In this document: piece after piece, positions 5,316-9,652 of the stretch
How positions within the stretch are numbered: position 1 is the stretch's first letter
How the letters are laid out: every line of letters begins with the position of its first letter
NCBI GenBank assembly: GCA_027039745.1
Contig: JALUMP010000074.1
Location: forward strand, 1 to 9,652
Origin: Candidatus Parcubacteria bacterium
Lineage (GTDB): Bacteria > Patescibacteriota > Minisyncoccia > Phycocordibacterales > GCA-2747955
Length of the DNA stretch: 9,652 nucleotides
Direction: 5' to 3'
Notes under the pieces: generated by a model
Told to the model about the DNA's origin: nothing
Databases searched by the model: none
What the model saw: only the letters and a program-made list of their open reading frames with translations
Made by a program: the position numbers and the translations under genes

Positions 5316-5362
5316 GCACTTTAAAGTGCCTTTTTGCACGGTAGAATTTTTCTACTGTTGCA
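5316..5362 (+). terminator. Double-hairpin terminator of the 218-residue gene
   Basis: GCACT-TTAA-AGTGC (5316-5329), part of a perfect 14-base palindrome, is followed by CTTTTT two bases after the stop codon. A second hairpin, GTAGAA-TTT-TTCTAC (5341-5355), extends outward through CG/TG to TGCA/TGCA (5335-5362). The first has all parts of an intrinsic terminator. Confidence 0.8.
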
Positions 5363-5381
5363 GTTACTCTTTCATTAATTA

Positions 5382-5426
5382 TTCACAAAAAAATACTTCA
5401 CAAAAAATTATTTCACAAAAAAAATA
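5382..5426 (+). repeat. Three tandem 15-bp repeats upstream of the 78-residue gene
   Basis: Copies start at 5382, 5397 and 5412: TTCACAAAAAAATAC, TTCACAAAAAATTAT, TTCACAAAAAAAATA. The period is exactly 15 bp. The third copy covers the -35 position of the downstream promoter (TATAAT at 5433-5438). They may be binding sites for a regulator, or an A-tract activating or curved element. Confidence 0.6.
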
Positions 5427-5432
5427 TTATTT

Positions 5433-5438
5433 TATAAT
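5433..5438 (+). promoter_or_regulatory. -10 (TATAAT) of the 78-residue gene
   Basis: A perfect TATAAT lies directly after the 15-bp repeats. No standard -35 is present, since the repeat TTCAC occupies that position. The predicted start is near 5445. Confidence 0.5.
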
Positions 5439-5507
5439 AAAATGAAACCATTCTTTTATTTTCCTTATTGAAAATAAAAAAATATAAATGGTAACAGGAG
5501 AAAATTT

Positions 5508-5744
5508 ATGTTTACTGAAGATTTTATAGTAGAAGTCGAAATCGTTCAATCTATTAGAGGAATAGAGCTATCATTATGTGGAGATGCATATGTAGATGAA
5601 GAAGGTGCTTCTGTATTGTTGCAACTTGATGAAAACTGTAATGATAAAAATATTGTTAGAGAAGCGAAAGAACAACTTAAAAATGAGTTGTATGTAAAAT
5701 TTGAGAATAGTGATATGTCTCCAATTTATGAAATAGACCTATAA
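5508..5744 (+). CDS. Acidic 78-residue protein, unknown function
   Basis: The ATG has AGGAG at good spacing, and a -10 with upstream repeats supports a real gene. The product is strongly acidic. Residues 1-42 look like beta strands (FIVEVEIVQ, IELSLCG, ASVLLQL), residues about 45-65 form a helix (DKNIVREAKEQLKNEL), and a short strand may end it. There are Cys24 and Cys44 but no metal motif. No signal or membrane segment is seen. Small acidic alpha/beta proteins of this kind may be inhibitors, antitoxins or DNA mimics, but I have no motif for any of these. It ends nine bases before the end of the convergent addB gene, and a shared hairpin lies between them. Confidence 0.68.
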   Translation: MFTEDFIVEVEIVQSIRGIELSLCGDAYVDEEGASVLLQLDENCNDKNIVREAKEQLKNELYVKFENSDMSPIYEIDL

Positions 5745-5749
5745 GGTCT
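5735..5749. terminator. Bidirectional hairpin between two convergent genes
   Basis: AGACCT-ATA-AGGTCT is a perfect 6-bp stem that includes the stop codon of the 78-residue gene. CTTTCTATTTATT follows on the plus strand and ATTTC on the minus strand, so it may end both transcripts, more strongly the plus one. Confidence 0.6.
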
Positions 5750-5753
5750 CTTT

Positions 5754-8144
5754 CTATTTATTACAAATATCTTTATAAGGACAAAACATACATTCATTTG
5801 TATTGTGAGTTTTTGAATAAACTCCATCATCTTCAATAAAAGAATCTAATGCTTTTAGAAAATACTCTTGCCTACCTGGAGAAGTGACAACTTTTTCAAT
5901 TTTACATTCTTTAATGTTTCTATATATAAAAGAAGAATCTGCTATATGTTCAAAATTATTTTCAACTAATAATTTGTAAAATTCTACTTGAAAATCGGTT
6001 TCACCTTTTCCGGTTACTTTTAAAGCAGGTGTTTTTCCTGTTTTGTAGTCAGAGGTTATAATTTCATTATTGATTCCCATATCAATTCTATCTATAGTTC
6101 CCTCTAAAATTATACCTTTATATTCCATTCTAAAAGATCGTTCAGCTGCTATAATTTCAACACCTTTTATTTTTGAATCATATTCCATCGCTAAGAAATC
6201 GTCAAGTTTTTTACTCCAATACTGATAATTGTATTCATAACTAATAGTATTAGGTAGATATTCTTTAAGCATAGCATTAGCTTCTTTTTGAATGGAAAGA
6301 AGGTCTTTATTATCAACACCATTTAGAACTTTTTCTACAATTTTATGGATAATAATCCCAATTTCTCTTTTTTCATTTTTAAAATCATCAACAATTGGTT
6401 CTTTAATTTTTCTAATATATTTAAGAAAATATTTTCGTTTACAACCTAAATATGTTTTTAATTTTGATGGAGAAAGTAGTCTACCCTTAAATACTTTATA
6501 TTGAACATCATCATCAAGACCATCAAAAGTGAGATCTACTCTCTTATTAAAAACACGGGTATATAAACTTTCAGAATCAACTTCTGTTTGTAGTTGAATG
6601 CCAAGAATACTAGACAAATCAGCTAGTTCAGAGCCATCTTCAGCATAATAACAAACAAAAGCTTCTTCTGCTTTACCAATTAATGTTTGCCAATAATGAT
6701 ACTGCATAGCGATTCTATCCTTATAATTTGGCATACCTGTTTCACTTCTAATTGCACTATCTAAAAATCTATCTTTTTTTATTTCCATAGGAACATTACT
6801 TTTGTCAAAACCAAGAATAATTAAATGTTTTTTACTAAGACCACGGCTATTAATAAAATCAACAACTTCAACTAATTCATTTTTATTATATTTTTCTACA
6901 TAAAGATCAGAAGCCATTCTCATAGCCATTTGCAATAAATGTTTTAATTTTTTATCACTAAAAATATTTTTATAAAAAATTATTTTTTCTTGTAAATCAA
7001 CCAACAAATTTTTTTCATCATCTTCAACAGATAAAGCATGCAATTTAAAAATTATTGCATACAGAAGAGAATAAGAGTCACTTTGATTGTAATTATCTAT
7101 AATTTTAGCAATGTCGCTTTTTTCAATATATCCAAAATCAATATATCGGTCGATTACAATTAGTTCTGGTGTATTTTTTTTACCTTTTTTAAAATCATCA
7201 GACATATCATTTTCAATCATTTTCATTATAACATTCAAAGTTTTAAAAGCATTCATTTCAGACAAAGGTTTTTCTTTATTGAAGAATAATTTTGATGAAG
7301 GAAAAATTGATAAATCGTCAAAAATAGAATTTGATGCACAAACAACAGCGATATCTTTATTCTCGATACCTGCCAAATTCATAGCTTCTATTTTTTTATC
7401 AACATATAAGCCATACATAGACTTCATAGCAACAGCATCAACTTCTAAATTATATGTAGGTTTAAAATCCACTAATTTAGTTGCAGTTTTTGTGTAAAAA
7501 TCAAATTTGTAAATAGTGTCTTCTTCAAGGTCACCAAATTCTTCCAATCTTGAAATTGATTTCTCAAACCAAGAATCTAAATGTGTATAAAGAATACAAT
7601 TATCTTCTTTTTTTATTAAAGAAATAGCTTCAATGATGGACTTATCTAGTCTCGAAAGAATTCCATCGTAATAGAATTCAAATTTATTGATTGATTTGAT
7701 CCAGCTAATATTAACAAAAGGAATTTTTTTATCATTGTTCCACCATCTATCTGCAACTGTAATAATGTCATCCATGTCGTTAGAAGCCATTATTGTTAAA
7801 TAATTCACAAAAATAAGATTAAGGATTTCAACATGTTGTAAATAATTTTTGTATTGATCAAATTCAGCAAGTTTGTCAAGAGAAACATTTTCTACACAAA
7901 TTTCTTGAAAGAATTCGATTAAAACTTGGTAATTAGATAAAAAGTTTTTATCACTCTCTTCCATGTTAAGCTTGTCATATTGAATAAATTCACAAGATTG
8001 TCTCATTAATTCTGAGCGAATTGTCTTATCTGTTACAAAAAGAGGTCTTTCTTGTAAAACTTTTTTCTCAATTTCATCCATAAGTAAATCTCGACCTAAA
8101 ATTCCACTGGTTAATAAACTTCTTCTGTTTGAATAAATATTCAT
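5754..8144 (-). CDS. addB: AddB-type helicase-nuclease subunit (RecB-family nuclease with iron-sulfur cysteines)
   Basis: AddB works with AddA to process double-strand DNA breaks for RecA recombination in the cytoplasm. The 796-residue length fits Campylobacterota AddB. The N-terminal part is diverged, and I see no Walker A GKT/S motif. HLIILGFDKSNVP (440-452), KDRFLDS (457-463) and MPNYKDR (471-477) match the conserved helicase-like region. The C-terminal PD-(D/E)xK nuclease has His600, Asp685 in GTIDRID, Asp699 and Lys701 in SDYKTG, and Gln719. Cys568 and Cys785, Cys788, Cys794 fit the AddB 4Fe-4S arrangement. All expected nuclease residues are present, so it should be active. A promoter and AGGAAG precede the ATG. 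addA, often next to addB, is not on either side here. It could also be a stand-alone RecB-like nuclease of an accessory element. Confidence 0.88.
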   Translation of the reverse strand: MNIYSNRRSLLTSGILGRDLLMDEIEKKVLQERPLFVTDKTIRSELMRQSCEFIQYDKLNMEESDKNFLSNYQVLIEFFQEICVENVSLDKLAEFDQYKNYLQHVEILNLIFVNYLTIMASNDMDDIITVADRWWNNDKKIPFVNISWIKSINKFEFYYDGILSRLDKSIIEAISLIKKEDNCILYTHLDSWFEKSISRLEEFGDLEEDTIYKFDFYTKTATKLVDFKPTYNLEVDAVAMKSMYGLYVDKKIEAMNLAGIENKDIAVVCASNSIFDDLSIFPSSKLFFNKEKPLSEMNAFKTLNVIMKMIENDMSDDFKKGKKNTPELIVIDRYIDFGYIEKSDIAKIIDNYNQSDSYSLLYAIIFKLHALSVEDDEKNLLVDLQEKIIFYKNIFSDKKLKHLLQMAMRMASDLYVEKYNKNELVEVVDFINSRGLSKKHLIILGFDKSNVPMEIKKDRFLDSAIRSETGMPNYKDRIAMQYHYWQTLIGKAEEAFVCYYAEDGSELADLSSILGIQLQTEVDSESLYTRVFNKRVDLTFDGLDDDVQYKVFKGRLLSPSKLKTYLGCKRKYFLKYIRKIKEPIVDDFKNEKREIGIIIHKIVEKVLNGVDNKDLLSIQKEANAMLKEYLPNTISYEYNYQYWSKKLDDFLAMEYDSKIKGVEIIAAERSFRMEYKGIILEGTIDRIDMGINNEIITSDYKTGKTPALKVTGKGETDFQVEFYKLLVENNFEHIADSSFIYRNIKECKIEKVVTSPGRQEYFLKALDSFIEDDGVYSKTHNTNECMFCPYKDICNK

Positions 8145-8168
8145 AATTTCTTCCTATATTTTAATTAT

Positions 8169-8197
8169 ATTATACCATAATTTTATTATTTTAGCAA
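8169..8197 (-). promoter_or_regulatory. Promoter of addB
   Basis: Reading the minus strand, TTGCTA (8197-8192) and TATAAT (8174-8169) are 17 bases apart. The predicted start lies about 18 bases upstream of the ATG, with the AGGAAG ribosome site between. Confidence 0.65.
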
Positions 8198-8233
8198 GTC
8201 TTATTATGTAATTTTATAAGATAATGAAAAGTA

Positions 8234-8239
8234 TATAAT
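8234..8239 (+). promoter_or_regulatory. -10 (TATAAT) for the 43-residue ORF
   Basis: A perfect TATAAT lies 31 bases before the ATG at 8270, divergent from the addB promoter. No good -35 is seen. A predicted start near 8246 leaves a leader with AGGGG (8259-8263). Confidence 0.5.
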
Positions 8240-8269
8240 ATAGTATTTTAATATTATTAGGGGTTTCAA

Positions 8270-8401
8270 ATGAGAACTTTATTTTTTACTGCAATTATTT
8301 GTATTGTGGCTTATTCTTTATCAGGTGCGGTTATGAACAGTGTTAACACTATTAGTAATCACAACAAACAAATTGAAAAAGCTTTAGATGGACAATTCTA
8401 A
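8270..8401 (+). CDS. 43-residue membrane peptide
   Basis: The ATG has AGGGG about six bases upstream and a -10 at 8234-8239. Residues 2-22 are hydrophobic (LFFTAIICIVAYSLSGAV), followed by a polar helix-like tail (NSVNTISNHNKQIEKALDGQF). This could be a single-span inner membrane peptide with a short tail. It could also be an exported peptide, although no clear signal peptidase site is seen. Small hydrophobic peptides include type I toxins and membrane enzyme modulators, and nothing here decides between them. It diverges from addB, and a weak hairpin follows at 8424-8437. I do not recognise a family. Confidence 0.55.
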   Translation: MRTLFFTAIICIVAYSLSGAVMNSVNTISNHNKQIEKALDGQF

Positions 8402-8423
8402 TCTTAGCTTTTCTAATTTTATT

Positions 8424-8437
8424 ATCCTTTTTAGGAT
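8424..8437 (+). terminator. Weak hairpin after the 43-residue ORF
   Basis: ATCCT-TTTT-AGGAT is a perfect 5-bp stem followed by GATCTTTATTAT. It is a poor terminator. It could also be a remnant of the RNA scaffold of the decayed insertion-element end at 8459-8491. Confidence 0.35.
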
Positions 8438-8458
8438 GATCTTTATTATAATCTAGCA

Positions 8459-8491
8459 GAAGACATCGCCTTTTAGGAAGGAGAAGTTCAC
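8459..8491 (+). mobile_element. Decayed IS200/IS605-type right end (solo, plus strand)
   Basis: The stretch runs from GAAG to GTTCAC with GCCTTTTAGG in the middle and GGAGAAGTTCAC at the end. It aligns with the minus-strand right end at 9120-9089, sharing the GAAG start, GCC..TTTAGG-like core, GGAG and terminal GTTCAC. The stem is damaged here, since the 5' arm no longer matches the 3' arm. No TnpB remnant is seen upstream, so this is a solo end or a worn-out non-autonomous copy. It lies 39 bases beyond the stop codon of the lipoprotein gene. Confidence 0.55.
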
Positions 8492-8530
8492 CAAAAATTC
8501 AACAAAGAAAGTTTTTCAATTTGCTTATGA

Positions 8531-9052
8531 CTATTTTGTTTCTTCTGCTATTTCAACTTTTCTATTTCTCATATTACACTTTTTATTTGAAAGAGTACAT
8601 TTTGAAAATTTATTTCCAGCACTTTTTAATACAATCTTTTTAGGATTCACACCTTGTTCTATTAAATATTGAGCAACAGCATCAGCTCTTTTTAAAGCAA
8701 GCTTATAATTCACAACTTCATTTCCAACAGAATCTGCGTAGCCAATGACATTAACTTTCTTAGCCATATCACATAATGCTAAATTTACATCATAATGTAA
8801 TGAAGCTTTTTGATCTTCTTTTAAATTAAAGCGATTAAAATCAAAATATATAGGGATATAATCACGAGGAATGGAAGTATAATCAACATCCTTTTTCATT
8901 TTTGCAATATCTGGATTATGTAAAATTGGATTAAGAATAGTAATATTTTTATCCAATATTTTATGCTGTTTTTGAATTTTGGGAGAAGTAGAGCATCCTG
9001 AGATAAAGAGAGTTGAAGTAAGTAATGAAAGAAATATGTAATTTTTATTCAT
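8531..9052 (-). CDS. OmpA/Pal-family lipoprotein
   Basis: The protein should be lipid-anchored in the outer membrane (or exposed in the periplasm) and bind peptidoglycan. Residues 1-19 are a lipoprotein signal with lipobox ISGC, and Cys20 is the lipidation site. After a polar linker (21-66), the OmpA domain runs from about IYFDFNRFNLKEDQ (68-81) to NRKVEI (163-168). GYADSVG (104-110) supplies Asp107, and NRKVEI supplies Arg164, the pair that contacts diaminopimelate in this family. KRADAV (121-126) and Cys152/Cys159, a likely disulfide, fit the fold. The length of 173 residues is usual for Pal. No tolB lies beside it, so this is a paralogue rather than the canonical tol-pal gene. AAAGGA precedes the ATG. 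Two inverted insertion-element ends flank it, and one abuts its promoter. Confidence 0.9.
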   Translation of the reverse strand: MNKNYIFLSLLTSTLFISGCSTSPKIQKQHKILDKNITILNPILHNPDIAKMKKDVDYTSIPRDYIPIYFDFNRFNLKEDQKASLHYDVNLALCDMAKKVNVIGYADSVGNEVVNYKLALKRADAVAQYLIEQGVNPKKIVLKSAGNKFSKCTLSNKKCNMRNRKVEIAEETK

Positions 9053-9072
9053 AGAATATCCTTTTTTTTTGA

Positions 9073-9081
9073 ATTATAGCA
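9073..9081 (-). promoter_or_regulatory. Extended -10 promoter of the lipoprotein gene
   Basis: Minus-strand TGCTATAAT is an extended -10, which needs no -35. That matters because the -35 position (about 9095-9101) lies inside the insertion-element hairpin. The predicted start near 9066 leaves a short leader with AAAGGA. Confidence 0.65.
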
Positions 9082-9088
9082 TTTTTTA

Positions 9089-9120
9089 GTGAACATCTCC
9101 GCCTTAAAGGGCAGAGCTTC
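9089..9120 (-). mobile_element. Intact IS200/IS605-type right end
   Basis: On the minus strand, CTCTGCC (9116-9110) pairs with GGCGGAG (9103-9097) over seven base pairs including one G-T, followed by ATGTTCAC. A short subterminal hairpin before a TTCAC-like end is the usual shape of this family. It lies 67 bases after the tnpB stop codon, as expected. The element's left end is outside the window, and transposase TnpA is not seen. Confidence 0.72.
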
Positions 9121-9200
9121 AAAGAGTGAATTATTCGTTTTTAGTTGCAATTAACCGAAAACTGAATTATTTAGAGCTTTGAACTATTTATAGTCTTGTT
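9089..9200 (-). ncRNA. Candidate omega-RNA scaffold at the 3' end of tnpB
   Basis: TnpB elements make a guide RNA from the end of tnpB through the right end. Here TTCAAAG and CTTTGAA (plus 9118-9124 and 9177-9183) form a 7-bp outer helix. Inside is a hairpin at 9137-9162 (GTTTT/AAAAC, then AGTT/AACC with a wobble), and the right-end hairpin follows. The arrangement fits an omega-RNA scaffold. The 5' boundary is a guess. The guide would be the flanking bases from 9088 downward. Confidence 0.5.
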
Positions 9201-9652
9201 CCAGACTGAAACTGCATCATACCTAATTCTTGAATATTTCTAGCTGCATTAAGATCTCTATCTAACTTTGTGTTACAAGATGGACAGGTCCATTCTCTTT
9301 CAAATTTTAGTTTAGAGTTGATCTCTTTGCAATTATTACAAGTTTTTGAGGTATAAGCAGGTTCAATTTCAATTATGATCTTTCCTTTTGGAAGGTTTTT
9401 CAACTGAACTTTAAAACCGTCCGATCCGACTATTATCTCAAAATTAACATCAATACCAATGTTTTTAGAGCTGTCTATGACCTTTTTAGAGATATTTTGA
9501 TATCCACTAAGGGAGATGTAATATTTTCCGTTCTTACGGCTTATATTAGCTGTTTTAGAAGTAAAGTGTTTGATATTGAGATCTCTGTTTTTGAATTGGT
9601 AAATCTCTCGACCTATCTTAACATAATACTTAGTCTTCTTTTTACCAGACTT
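9188..9652 (-). pseudogene. tnpB: tnpB (IS605 OrfB) with a large in-frame internal deletion, 5' part outside window
   Basis: TnpB is an RNA-guided DNA nuclease of IS200/IS605 elements. The frame is open from the window edge to TAA at 9188, giving 154 visible residues; a TTG at 9401-9403 is internal, not a start. NISRKNGKYYISLS (36-49) and NIGIDVN (64-70) are the region up to RuvC-I with Asp68. At residues 80-92 the text jumps to KGKIIIEIEPAYTSKTC, the part just before the zinc ribbon (Cys105, 108, 123, 126), followed by RuvC-III DRDLNAARN (131-139). RuvC-I and RuvC-III are about 63 residues apart, against about 170 in ISDra2 TnpB (Asp191, Glu278, Asp361). RuvC-II with its Glu is therefore missing, and cleavage should be impossible. 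The clean frame leaves open a short non-cleaving derivative, but a defective copy is more likely. Confidence 0.82.

Noticed and set aside
5382..5426. CRISPR array or replication iterons
   Set aside because: Units are directly tandem without spacers, only three are present, and no cas or replication gene is near.
7111..7497. Plus-strand frame of 128 codons inside addB
   Set aside because: It is antisense to a conserved, well-supported gene and lacks start signals.

Overview
The window is very AT-rich, and its genes use AGGAG/AAGGA ribosome sites. An OmpA-type lipoprotein shows a Gram-negative host. The long AddB-like protein has the length and motif layout I associate with Campylobacterota AddB, and several promoters have a good -10 with little or no -35. 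I therefore favour a Campylobacterota bacterium, Arcobacter- or Sulfurimonas-like, either its chromosome or a large accessory element. This is inference from family features, not from a search.

Layout. Bases 1-390 hold no convincing gene. They carry a dense run of perfect stem-loops on the plus strand, ending in two related hairpin-plus-T-run modules, and look like one or two structured RNAs. Two small unknown genes follow on the minus strand (391-576 and 663-971). Divergent from them is a solitary N6-adenine DNA methyltransferase with its own helix-turn-helix (1182-2969). Seven tRNA genes of seven different specificities (2996-3639, minus) are packed with short spacers. A 36-residue ORF precedes them, and its stop codon lies in one of two competing hairpins. 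A two-helix membrane protein (4000-4431, minus) diverges from a 218-residue Trp-rich orphan (4657-5313, plus) that has a near-consensus promoter and strong terminators. A 78-residue acidic protein (5508-5744) lies downstream of three 15-bp repeats and converges on addB (5754-8144, minus). A 43-residue membrane peptide (8270-8401, plus) diverges from addB.

Right end. An OmpA/Pal-type lipoprotein gene (8531-9052, minus) lies between two inverted copies of an IS200/IS605-type right end. One copy is decayed (8459-8491, plus). The other is intact (9089-9120, minus) and belongs to a TnpB gene that runs off the window. The TnpB frame is open throughout, but about 100 residues containing the RuvC-II glutamate are missing. 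Its omega-RNA guide position covers the extended -10 promoter of the lipoprotein gene.

How the parts relate. The genes do not form one pathway. The window reads as an accessory or recombination-prone region: tRNA array, orphan methylase, insertion-element ends, small orphan genes and a DNA-end-processing subunit without its usual partner beside it. The most notable points are the structured RNA block, the internally deleted TnpB at the lipoprotein promoter, the unusual initiator-like tRNA, and the strongly equipped 218-residue orphan.
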